A stretch of DNA of 64,000 nt from Terrilactibacillus laevilacticus (lineage in GTDB: Bacteria; Bacillota; Bacilli; Bacillales; Sporolactobacillaceae), in the NCBI RefSeq assembly GCF_006517395.1, contig NZ_VDCY01000009.1, forward strand, positions 1-64,000. The letters run 5' to 3'. A program made the position numbers and the translations under genes. The notes below the pieces were generated by a model. That model was given only the letters and a program-made list of their open reading frames with translations, was not told the origin of the DNA and made no database searches. Shown here piece by piece: positions 45,990-53,754 of this stretch. The number at the start of each line of letters is the position of its first letter. The stretch's first letter is position 1.

Positions 45990-46406
45990 ATGAATGATAA
46001 AAAGATTTTATTACGTATACCAAATAATTTATATGAAAAAATTATATCAATAAGTAAGGAACAGAAAGTATCTTTTAACACATTTGTTCTTTCTGCATTA
46101 GTTGATACTTTGCCGAAGGACGAAAAATACTTTTATAGTAGACCCTTGCGATTAATAGACAAAATAAAAAGGGCATGTGAACAAGGAGAATTAAAACAAC
46201 CATTTTCACATAAAGACTTTAGAAAGTGGGTTAATGAAAAACACATCATTAATGACTCCACTGGAGAACCGTATGCGGATAATTCAGTTAACTCATTATT
46301 GAGTAATTCATCTTTAGAAAATAAAGGGATGAATAAAAATATGAACGAAAAAATTCTCTATAGAAAAAAAATAGAGAATGTTAATTATTATTGGTTTGAT
46401 AGTTAA
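45990..46406 (+). CDS. Ribbon-helix-helix-like regulator (138 aa)
   Basis: The N-terminus ILLRIPNNLYEKIISISKEQ plus SFNTFVLSAL has the strand-helix-helix pattern of Arc/MetJ-type DNA-binding proteins. The C-terminal half (KDFRKWVNEKH...NSVNSLLSNSS) looks like a helix-turn-helix. GGAGGG precedes ATG at 45990; the frame opens earlier. No toxin gene adjoins it. It may regulate the ATPase-nuclease pair downstream through the AGGT array (inference). Confidence 0.55.
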   Translation: MNDKKILLRIPNNLYEKIISISKEQKVSFNTFVLSALVDTLPKDEKYFYSRPLRLIDKIKRACEQGELKQPFSHKDFRKWVNEKHIINDSTGEPYADNSVNSLLSNSSLENKGMNKNMNEKILYRKKIENVNYYWFDS

Positions 46407-46576
46407 CTTTTAGTTTATTTAACTTTTGGACAGAAAAAACTCATTAAATTCTTGATATAACTCGTGATGTTAGTATCATTGGAATGAACGAAAGCGGAAA
46501 ATATTTAAGGAAAAACACATTGAAAAGGCTTGGGAGCATTTGAAAACAAATGGGTTATTAAATTGATAAAATAAAT

Positions 46577-46611
46577 TGTAACCTCATTCTATATAAAGAG
46601 TGGGGTTTTTT
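46577..46611 (+). terminator. Terminator before the ATPase gene
   Basis: AACCTCATTC pairs with GAGTGGGGTT (wobbles), followed by T6. Between 46407 and here I see only AT-rich sequence and short broken frames. Confidence 0.6.
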
Positions 46612-46682
46612 GTTGTTAATTCTAAAGGAATTTATAAATAATGAAGATATGGATTGAAAAAAATCATCAACAAGTAGTTTAA

Positions 46683-46777
46683 AGGTGAAAAAGGTGTGAA
46701 AAGGTATGTGAAGGTATGTTTTAGGTTTATATTTAGGGGTATTTAGGTTAAAATATAAATATTAAGGTATATAAGGA
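46683..46777 (+). repeat. Helically phased AGGT array
   Basis: AGGT or AGGG tetramers begin at 46683, 46692, 46702, 46712, 46723, 46735, 46745 and 46765, with the ribosome site AAGGAGGGG at 46773. Spacing is 9-12 bp, so all face one side of the helix. The array fills the 100 bp upstream of the ATPase gene and could be its operator or promoter region. Confidence 0.6.
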
Positions 46778-46787
46778 GGGGAAGACT

Positions 46788-47996
46788 TTGGTAAAACTCC
46801 GTTCAAATGAAGTTTTTAAACCGGGTACATTTCCAAGATATACGTATGTTTATAGGAAGTCATCGGATTTTGGTTTTACATATGAATTACGCTTACAGCA
46901 GGCTCTCAATACTCCCGGATATTTAACATCTATAATAGGTCCATCAAAAACAGGTAAAACCGTTTTATGTGAGAAAGTTATTGGTATTAATAATGCAGTT
47001 TCTTTAACAGGTAGTGATTTAAAACATGGATTGGATTTTTGGGAAATCATTGCTAAAAAAGTTGGCCTGTCGATTAAAGGTGAATACTCAGAAATGATTA
47101 AGGTAATAGGAAATGATTATACTCCAGAAGATAGATCAGTAATTAATAGAGAAGAATATGTATCAAGCAAGGATAAGATCATTCAATACTTTAAAGAAAA
47201 TAATCTAGTTTTAGTTTTGGATGATTTTCATTATGCTCCAGAAGAATTACAGTTAGACATTGCTTATCAATTAAAAGATGCTATTAGAAGGGAGTTTAAA
47301 GCCGTAGTTATAGCACTCCCTCATAGAGCTGATGATGCGATAAGAAAAAATCCGGATTTGAGTGGCAGATTAAATTTAATAAATATAGAACCGTGGAAAG
47401 AAAGTGAATTAAAGGAAATAGCAATTATTGGTTTTGAAAAACTAGGAGTCCAAATACGTAATGATTTTCCTTCAAAGATGGCAATGGAAAGTCTTACCTC
47501 TCCACAATTAATGCAATCAATCTGTTTAAATTTATCTCTTATTTTAAATATTGATGAGAATGAAAATATAAAGGAATTAAAAGATCAGGAAATATTAGAA
47601 GAAAGTTATCGTTTCACAACTATAAATCTACCGTATAAAGAAGTTGTTAAAAAATTAGAAGCAGGTCCATATACACGGGGACAAAAAAGAAAAAGATACG
47701 AGTTGGCAAATACAAATGGAGAGAAAGCAGATATTTATAGTCTTTTACTAAAAGCAATAGCTCAAGATCCTCCAATTATAAGTATTTCTTTAGAGGAAAT
47801 AAAAGAAAGAGTAGATCAATTAACACTAATGTCACAGGAACGAATAGATAGAAAGAAAATTAGAGATGCTCTTCAAAAAATACATGATATTATGGTATCA
47901 AGTGAATCTATTTACCAAGTTTTTGAATGGAAGGATAATCAAATCTATATTCTTGATCCATTATTTTTATTTTATTTAAGATGGAGAGCTAATTAA
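46788..47996 (+). CDS. P-loop ATPase of a putative defence pair
   Basis: A 402-residue STAND/AAA-like ATPase. Walker A GPSKTGKTVL (51-60), Walker B LVLVLDDFHYA (140-150), a sensor-like VVIALPHRADDAIR with an arginine patch, and an all-helical C-terminal half. No membrane segment and no known effector domain is fused. The start (TTG, about 13 nt after the centre of AAGGAGGGG) may be a little off. It is followed 40 nt later by a nuclease-domain gene, so the two likely act together: ATPase as sensor or switch, nuclease as effector (inference). AT-rich like the rest of the island. Confidence 0.7.
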   Translation: MVKLRSNEVFKPGTFPRYTYVYRKSSDFGFTYELRLQQALNTPGYLTSIIGPSKTGKTVLCEKVIGINNAVSLTGSDLKHGLDFWEIIAKKVGLSIKGEYSEMIKVIGNDYTPEDRSVINREEYVSSKDKIIQYFKENNLVLVLDDFHYAPEELQLDIAYQLKDAIRREFKAVVIALPHRADDAIRKNPDLSGRLNLINIEPWKESELKEIAIIGFEKLGVQIRNDFPSKMAMESLTSPQLMQSICLNLSLILNIDENENIKELKDQEILEESYRFTTINLPYKEVVKKLEAGPYTRGQKRKRYELANTNGEKADIYSLLLKAIAQDPPIISISLEEIKERVDQLTLMSQERIDRKKIRDALQKIHDIMVSSESIYQVFEWKDNQIYILDPLFLFYLRWRAN

Positions 47997-48036
47997 TATT
48001 AATTGATATCTCAATAGAGTGGAAAGGGCCGTGTAT

Positions 48037-48876
48037 ATGTCTATAACGAACCTAAATAAATCCCCTAAATTAGCCATACAGGAAATAAATAAAAAAATTG
48101 ATGACTTAGAAAAGGTTATGAAGCTATACGAGCTGAATAAAGGGAATCTAAGTTTATTTGAGGATTGGAAAAGTGATGTAAAAAATACATTGGACCAAAT
48201 GTTTTCTGAAAAATCAATAAGCAAAGATTTTTTAAATGAGACAATTGTGTTTGTCAATAAATTTTCTGAAACAGACACGACTAATAAAGTCAACAATGCC
48301 TATAAAAAAGCAATAGTCTTTTTGGAGAATCTAAAATCTAATATTGAGTCAGGAATTTATCTTTCAGAAATAGATGATTCTATAGATAGATCAGTGGCTA
48401 TTATCATTATTAGGAGAATTTTGCTAAACTTTTATATGCATATAAAGGCGATGTATCAGAATGATGTTCACGGAAACGGTAAGATTAAAAAAGATGATTT
48501 AGACAAAATTAGAATCGGGAACGAATATGATGTTCAGCGAATATTGTATTCTTTAATCAAGCCAATATTTCCATATGCAAGATTAGAGGTATTCGATGAT
48601 GCTGGTTATAATTCGGTAAGGTACGATATTATATTAGATGAATATGGGATAGTAATCGAGGTTAAGTGTACAAGACCAAGTATGACTGAACATAAAATAA
48701 CAGAAGAATTAGGTGCAGATTCATTTCACTATAAGGCCGACCACCTTTTCTTATTTATCTTTGATAAAGAGAAAGTAATTAAAGATCCTAAAGTTTTTGA
48801 AAAAGCATTTAATCGAAAAAAGAACGACTTTGGTAAAGAACTAGAAACAATCGTAATTCAAGAAGTTACTTTTTAA
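48037..48876 (+). CDS. DpnII/MboI-type PD-(D/E)XK nuclease-domain protein
   Basis: A 279-residue protein. The N-terminal 150 residues are helical with coiled-coil character. The C-terminal domain has NEYDVQRILYSLIKP (162-176), the active-site pattern RYDIILD (Asp197) and IVIEVKC (Glu208, Lys210), then KITEELGAD and a beta strand DHLFLFIFD. This order matches the REase_DpnII-MboI domain (PF18742, from memory) found in many solitary defence-associated proteins. ATG at 48037 has GAAAGGG; the ORF opens at 48019. No methyltransferase is near, so it is not a classical restriction system. Confidence 0.72.
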   Translation: MSITNLNKSPKLAIQEINKKIDDLEKVMKLYELNKGNLSLFEDWKSDVKNTLDQMFSEKSISKDFLNETIVFVNKFSETDTTNKVNNAYKKAIVFLENLKSNIESGIYLSEIDDSIDRSVAIIIIRRILLNFYMHIKAMYQNDVHGNGKIKKDDLDKIRIGNEYDVQRILYSLIKPIFPYARLEVFDDAGYNSVRYDIILDEYGIVIEVKCTRPSMTEHKITEELGADSFHYKADHLFLFIFDKEKVIKDPKVFEKAFNRKKNDFGKELETIVIQEVTF

Positions 48877-48903
48877 GTGTGCCCAAAAATAAAATTGTAT
48901 GTA

Positions 48904-48936
48904 AGGAGCCTAAATTGTATGATAGGCTCTTTTTAA
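48904..48936 (+). terminator. Terminator after the nuclease gene
   Basis: GAGCCTA pairs with TAGGCTC, followed by T5. It marks the right end of the island's last gene; 48940-49120 is AT-rich with no gene. Confidence 0.8.
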
Positions 48937-49127
48937 ATTTGTTTTTTTATGCCTCACTTTGTAGTAATTCAAGCCGTTGTTTAACTATTCATAATTTAAC
49001 TATAAAGCTCTATACGTCCCTGTCATTAAATACCGAATCAATCAACAAACCAATGGAAATTTATCTTTAGGTCTTCGTATTGAAATCAGTAACCATAATA
49101 GTTTTTAAAACTCTTTTCAATATCATT

Positions 49128-49155
49128 CTAAACAATCTTATTCATCATCCGATAT
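49128..49155 (+). promoter_or_regulatory. SigD promoter of flaG-fliD
   Basis: CTAAA (49128-49132), exactly 15 nt, then TCCGATAT (49148-49155), a 7/8 match to the -10. It lets the fliD operon be expressed independently of the inserted island. Confidence 0.8.
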
Positions 49156-49196
49156 AAATATTAGATAATTTTTGACTCTAAGGGGGTCCCAAATAT

Positions 49197-49550
49197 ATGG
49201 ACGTGAATCTCAATCAGTTGAGGGACGCGTCACCAACACTACAGCAGGGCATGGACAACACGATTGATAAGGTGACGAATGAGAAAACTCTTAATCAATC
49301 AATAAAACAAGAGAAAACAAGTTTTAACAAAAAAGATCTAACAAGACTTGTAGATGAAGCAAATAGTTTGCTTAATCCTCAGTTTACAGAGATTCGTTAT
49401 GTTTTACATGAAAAATTGAATGAATACTATGTTAAGGTAGAAGATTCGGAGACACATCAGGTCATTCGTGAGATTCCGTCAAAAAAGTTTCTAGATATGT
49501 ATGCTTCAATAGCAGAGAAGCTTGGGTTAATAGTGAATAATCGTGTTTAA
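49197..49550 (+). CDS. flaG: Flagellar protein FlaG (YvyC)
   Basis: A 117-residue small protein of the FlaG family, implicated in filament length control. The C-terminal half has FTEIRYVLHEKLNEYYVKVEDSETHQVIREIPSKKFLDMY, split here by function only: a beta hairpin then the conserved IREIPSKK. ATG follows AAGGGGG. First gene after the SigD promoter. Confidence 0.88.
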   Translation: MDVNLNQLRDASPTLQQGMDNTIDKVTNEKTLNQSIKQEKTSFNKKDLTRLVDEANSLLNPQFTEIRYVLHEKLNEYYVKVEDSETHQVIREIPSKKFLDMYASIAEKLGLIVNNRV

Positions 49551-49585
49551 TTAGGATAGATAGATGAAATAAGAGGTGTAAAACG

Positions 49586-51460
49586 ATGGTAGATAGCTCA
49601 AGTATTTCAGGAGGCATGTTTACGAGCAGTACCATGCGTATTGGTGGCCTTGCGAGTGGAATGGACATCGATGGTATGGTTAATAAAATAATGACGGCTC
49701 AATCTATTCCTCTTGATAAGATGAAACAGAAACTGCAATATTTAGAGTGGCAGCGTGACGATTATCGCAGTATGAATACGTTGCTTAATGATTTGAAAAC
49801 GACTAATTTTAATATGAAATTGCAGGGGACCTTTTTAACAAAAAAAACAGCGTCGACTGACGATAGTAAAGTTACAGCAACAGCAAGTTCGTCAGCTGGG
49901 AATACTACGTACACACTAAAAAATGTAAAATTAGCGACATCTGCATATAATAAGAGTGATGGATCTATAGTATCAGATAATACCTTTGATCCAACTAAAA
50001 GTATTTGGAGTCAACAAGGTAAGTTAGCAAATACGACCGGACTTTGGTCAACTGGTACTGTTAATAATGAATCAATGAGTGTTTCCTCTGATGGAATAAG
50101 TTTTAATTTAGCTCATGGTGGAATAACATCAATAAATTCGACCATAGACGTTAATACAAGTGGTGTTAACCAATCTTATACTGTTTTTACAGATGAATCT
50201 TCATTTAACAATTCAACAGATGCAAACAAAGTTCTGGTTAATCAAGAAACAGGACAACTTACATTTAATCAGACGATTAAAAAAGGATCAAATATAACCG
50301 TTCCGAATTACAACTATAATTATATAAACTTTAATATTACAACTTATGATGATAATGGCAATCAAATTAATCCAGACCCAGATTCACCATTCAATTTTGA
50401 TGCAAATACATCTTTAAATACAATACTCTCAAAAATATCGTCTTCAAATGTAGGGGTTAATGCTTTTTATGATTCAACAACCAAACAAGTATCTATAACA
50501 CGAACTAGCACCGGGGATATGAATCCCATTAGCGGAACTGATACGGATGGTACTGAAATTAAATTTAATGGAAGTAGCTTTTTAACTCAAACCTTAATGT
50601 TAAACGAAACAAATGAAAATGGTGGGGTTGATGCTTCATTTAATGTCAATGGATTACAATCTACTCGTCACTCTAACACTTTTACTCTTGGTAACGTTAC
50701 ATTTAATCTTAAAGAAACGATACCAGATACCAACAGTGATGCAGTAACAATAACAGTAAATAATGATACAGACGCTGTTTATGATCAAATAAAATCTTTT
50801 GTAGACAAATACAATGACACCATTAAAAAAATTAATGATAAAATTGGTGAGACAAAGTATAGAGATTATCCACCACTTACAGACGCTCAAAAAGACCAAA
50901 TGAAAGATTCTGAGATAACCGCTTGGACAGATAAAGCGAAAAGCGGCACATTAAGTAATGATAGTCTTTTATCAGGGGTATTAAATCAAATGCGTATTGA
51001 TTTATACAGTAGTGTGAGCAGTGTCAGTGATTCAGATCATAATCAGTTAGCAACAATAGGAATAACAACGAGCCCAAATTATTTGGATAACGGAAAGCTC
51101 GAACTTGATGAAACAAAATTAAAACAAGCTCTTGCCGAGAATCCAGATGCAGTCATGCAGTTGTTTACAAATACAGGAACAGAAGATGATTATGCATCGC
51201 AAGGTATTGCCAAACGGCTAGATACCTCGATCAATGACGTATTTAAACAAATTCAACAAAAGGCAGGATCGGTAGGTAGTACAAATGCTTCCTTTTTGAT
51301 GGGACAGAGCTTCGACGATCTAAATGAACAAATCTCTGCCATGACGGACCGCTTAACGGATATTGAAAATCGCTACTATAAACAGTTTTCCGCCATGGAA
51401 CAAGCCATCCAAAATGCGAACCAACAGTCTATGAGTCTAACTAATTTGCTAGGACAATAA
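49586..51460 (+). CDS. fliD: Filament cap protein FliD
   Basis: Hook-associated protein 2, 624 aa, caps the growing filament and folds flagellin. The N-terminus has MRIGGLASGMDIDGMVNKIM; FliD_C covers the last third with DKYNDTIKKINDKI, GILNQ-like VLNQMRIDLYSSV, and a C-terminal coiled coil ending ENRYYKQFSAMEQAI. The central part is Asn/Ser/Thr-rich and variable. ATG follows AGAGGTG. Confidence 0.94.
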   Translation: MVDSSSISGGMFTSSTMRIGGLASGMDIDGMVNKIMTAQSIPLDKMKQKLQYLEWQRDDYRSMNTLLNDLKTTNFNMKLQGTFLTKKTASTDDSKVTATASSSAGNTTYTLKNVKLATSAYNKSDGSIVSDNTFDPTKSIWSQQGKLANTTGLWSTGTVNNESMSVSSDGISFNLAHGGITSINSTIDVNTSGVNQSYTVFTDESSFNNSTDANKVLVNQETGQLTFNQTIKKGSNITVPNYNYNYINFNITTYDDNGNQINPDPDSPFNFDANTSLNTILSKISSSNVGVNAFYDSTTKQVSITRTSTGDMNPISGTDTDGTEIKFNGSSFLTQTLMLNETNENGGVDASFNVNGLQSTRHSNTFTLGNVTFNLKETIPDTNSDAVTITVNNDTDAVYDQIKSFVDKYNDTIKKINDKIGETKYRDYPPLTDAQKDQMKDSEITAWTDKAKSGTLSNDSLLSGVLNQMRIDLYSSVSSVSDSDHNQLATIGITTSPNYLDNGKLELDETKLKQALAENPDAVMQLFTNTGTEDDYASQGIAKRLDTSINDVFKQIQQKAGSVGSTNASFLMGQSFDDLNEQISAMTDRLTDIENRYYKQFSAMEQAIQNANQQSMSLTNLLGQ

Positions 51461-51480
51461 GCAAGAAAGGAAATGTAATC

Positions 51481-51882
51481 ATGTCAATAAATCCGTACCA
51501 AAAATACCAACAAAACTCTGTGATGACGGCATCGCCTGGCGAACTGACCTTAATGCTTTATGAAGGTTGCTTAAAATTTATTAAGCAGGGTAGAGAGGCA
51601 ATTAAGAATCAAGATATATCAACTCAGAATACAGTTATACAAAAAGCACAAGCGATTATTAATGAATTGATAGTAACCCTTGATCGTAAGCAACCAATCT
51701 CAAATGAAATGCTTCCATTGTATGACTACATAAATCGCCGGTTAATTGAAGCTAATATAAAAAATGATCCAACGATTTTAGACGAGGCAGAAGAACTTGT
51801 CATGAATTTCCGTGATGCTTGGCGAGAAGTCATCAAAACTACACGTAAAAACCAACCTCAAAAACAAACAGGACTTGCTTAA
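51481..51882 (+). CDS. fliS: Flagellin export chaperone FliS
   Basis: A 133-residue four-helix protein binding the flagellin C-terminus. It has NPYQKYQQNSVMTASPGELT and LMLYEGCLKFI, the classic FliS start, and DRKQPISNEMLPLYDYINRRL. ATG follows AGAAAGGAA. Note that its flagellin target is the segment re-encoded by hag intron 2. Confidence 0.94.
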   Translation: MSINPYQKYQQNSVMTASPGELTLMLYEGCLKFIKQGREAIKNQDISTQNTVIQKAQAIINELIVTLDRKQPISNEMLPLYDYINRRLIEANIKNDPTILDEAEELVMNFRDAWREVIKTTRKNQPQKQTGLA

Positions 51883-52229
51883 TGGATGCTGTTGAAGTTA
51901 TTTACGATAAAACACTTGCACTCCAAAAATCAATCTCTGAATATCAAAAAGAGGCTCGAGATGAAACGATAGAGCAAATTCAATCTCTCTTAGCTGAACG
52001 GGGAGAATGGATGAAGAAACTACCAGTATCTTATTCTGCAGAACAAAAAGCTCTAGGTAAAAAAATCGTTGAATTGAACCAAGTGATTAATCCTGGGTTA
52101 AGGTCTATTCGTGATGATATAAGAAACGATCTTATAATGCTCAAAAGGAAGCGAAAAACATCCCATCGTTACCGAAATCCTTATCAAGGTCCACCAGTGG
52201 ATGGGATGTTTTTAGATAAGAAGGAGTAA
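51882..52229 (+). CDS. fliT: FliT-like flagellar chaperone
   Basis: A 115-residue helical protein starting on the last base of the fliS stop codon. A helical N-terminal part (YDKTLALQKSISEYQKEAR) is followed by a basic tail (LKRKRKTSHRYRNP). The call rests on position after fliS and on size; FliT sequences are poorly conserved. Confidence 0.7.
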   Translation: MDAVEVIYDKTLALQKSISEYQKEARDETIEQIQSLLAERGEWMKKLPVSYSAEQKALGKKIVELNQVINPGLRSIRDDIRNDLIMLKRKRKTSHRYRNPYQGPPVDGMFLDKKE

Positions 52230-52236
52230 GTTTTAC

Positions 52237-52614
52237 ATGATAATGACCGAAGAATCTATCACTTTTTTTCGTGATTATTTAGGTTTATTAGATACGTTAG
52301 AAGAGGCGTTTGATTATATCTTATCCAAAGAGATGATGGAGCAGCCCGATGCGATGGTTAAGATGCTTCCGAATATTATCTCTGGATGGGATCAAATTAA
52401 TAAATCACACCGGTTTATTCTTGAAAACTATGGTCAAAGCGAAGCTATATTAAAATGCGTTGATCACTACTATCGTATGGTCTCGAAATATGAACGAGAT
52501 GTTCTGGTAGAATTGAATATCTTTTCAACAGAGCTGCTAACGAAAATGAGTCAGGCATTCTCAAAATGGAGAAAGGAAGCTGACTCTACGTTTATTTCAT
52601 TTGTTGCACAATAA
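52237..52614 (+). CDS. Hypothetical helical protein between fliT and hpf
   Basis: A 125-residue acidic, probably all-helical protein (FFRDYLGLLDTLEEAFDYIL, MVKMLPNIISGWDQINKSH). No family recognised. It starts 7 nt after fliT with AAGGAG upstream and is followed by a terminator, so it is the last gene of the fliD operon. A further export chaperone or motility accessory role is possible. Confidence 0.65.
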   Translation: MIMTEESITFFRDYLGLLDTLEEAFDYILSKEMMEQPDAMVKMLPNIISGWDQINKSHRFILENYGQSEAILKCVDHYYRMVSKYERDVLVELNIFSTELLTKMSQAFSKWRKEADSTFISFVAQ

Positions 52615-52620
52615 ATGAAA

Positions 52621-52645
52621 AGTCTTCTATAGAGAAGGCTTTTTA
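52621..52645 (+). terminator. Terminator of the fliD operon
   Basis: AGTCTTCT pairs with AGAAGGCT (one wobble), followed by T5. Confidence 0.75.
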
Positions 52646-52671
52646 TTTTATAAAGCAAATCTATGAAAGCG

Positions 52672-52700
52672 TTCACAATATTACAATGAAGTGTTATAAT
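52672..52700 (+). promoter_or_regulatory. SigA-type promoter of hpf
   Basis: TTCACA, 17 nt, TATAAT with an upstream TG (extended -10). It lies about 145 nt before the hpf start. Confidence 0.6.
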
Positions 52701-52843
52701 ACAGATATAATCAAAAGCCTAACAGTTTCAATTAATTTAGGTGTTTGATTACATAGTTAGAATATTTAATTTTTTTATTGGTTTTAGGAAGGATATTTAC
52801 AATGTTTAACGAATATTGTAGTAACCGAAAGGAGGAGTTACAA

Positions 52844-53404
52844 ATGAATTTTAACATTCGTGGTGAAAATATCGAGGTAACATCCGCTCTCAAGGATTAT
52901 GCAGAGAAAAAGATTAGCAAGTTAGACAGATATTTTGACTCCCCACCTGTTTCTGAAGTCAGAGTGAATATGCGTGTACACAATAATGATCAAGTCATTG
53001 AAGTGACCATTCCGATGCAGGGATTACTGCTTCGAGCAGAGGAATCTAACCCAGACATGTATGCCGCTATTGATTCGGTTGTATCAAAACTTGAACGACA
53101 AACGAAAAAATATAAAACGAAGGTCAATCGCAAAAGTAGACAAACGAGCAAAGAGGCTCAGATAAATGCCTTTAATTCTATGGCTGCTACATCTGTTGCG
53201 GTTAAAGAAGAAGAGAAGGATTCTGCTTTTGAGGTTGTACGTAATAAACGGTTTAATTTAAAACCAATGGATGCCGAAGAAGCCATTTTACAAATGAACA
53301 TGCTTGGTCACAACTTCTTTGTCTTTACCAATGCGGAGACAAATGAAACGAGCGTTGTCTATAAACGAAAAGATGGAAAATATGGTTTAATTGACACAGA
53401 ATGA
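52844..53404 (+). CDS. hpf: Long ribosome hibernation promoting factor (YvyD)
   Basis: A 186-residue long-form HPF that dimerises 70S ribosomes into inactive 100S particles. N-terminal domain: MNFNIRGENIEVTSALKDY and LDRYFD. C-terminal domain: VVRNKRFNLKPMDAEEAILQMN and FFVFTNAETNETSVVYKRKDG, which mediates dimerisation. AAAGGAGGAG precedes ATG at 52844; the frame is open earlier. Confidence 0.94.
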   Translation: MNFNIRGENIEVTSALKDYAEKKISKLDRYFDSPPVSEVRVNMRVHNNDQVIEVTIPMQGLLLRAEESNPDMYAAIDSVVSKLERQTKKYKTKVNRKSRQTSKEAQINAFNSMAATSVAVKEEEKDSAFEVVRNKRFNLKPMDAEEAILQMNMLGHNFFVFTNAETNETSVVYKRKDGKYGLIDTE

Positions 53405-53422
53405 TCTAATTGAATATATAGG

Positions 53423-53457
53423 AATAACCACCTGATTAGTTTCAGGTGGTTATTTTG
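53423..53457 (+). terminator. Terminator after hpf
   Basis: AATAACCACCTG pairs with CAGGTGGTTATT, then TTG. Confidence 0.75.
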
Positions 53458-53583
53458 ATGTGCCATAAATGAAACACCGGGCACGAACACTGTCTTTGTT
53501 TATATTTTATTTTGTAATAGCATGGTGTTACACGGATATGTAACAGTTTTTTTATAAAAGAGCACATATATAAGAATCAAAAG

Positions 53584-53612
53584 TTGTCCACATTAGGTCG
53601 TTGCGATATAAT
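53584..53612 (+). promoter_or_regulatory. SigA-type promoter of secA
   Basis: TTGTCC, 17 nt, TATAAT; a second TATAAT lies at 53615. The rest of the 350-bp gap holds a short hairpin (TGTTAC/GTAACA near 53525) and AT-rich sequence. Confidence 0.5.
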
Positions 53613-53754
53613 GATATAATGTTACACTAGTATTATGAGATATTTTTATTTGCAAATTTAGATGTAACACACAGAAACACCTAATCAGTCTACAGAAATA
53701 TATTGTCATTGAAAAATGTTTAATTTTATATGCAAAGAATGAGGTGTATTAAGC

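Noticed and set aside
45785-46406. Toxin-antitoxin pair formed by the 47-aa and RHH-like proteins
   Set aside because: The order and the ribbon-helix-helix pattern fit loosely, but the 47-aa product matches no toxin family I know and the genes are not overlapping.
48037-48876. Classical type II restriction-modification system
   Set aside because: The nuclease domain resembles DpnII/MboI, but no DNA methyltransferase gene is present within the window.
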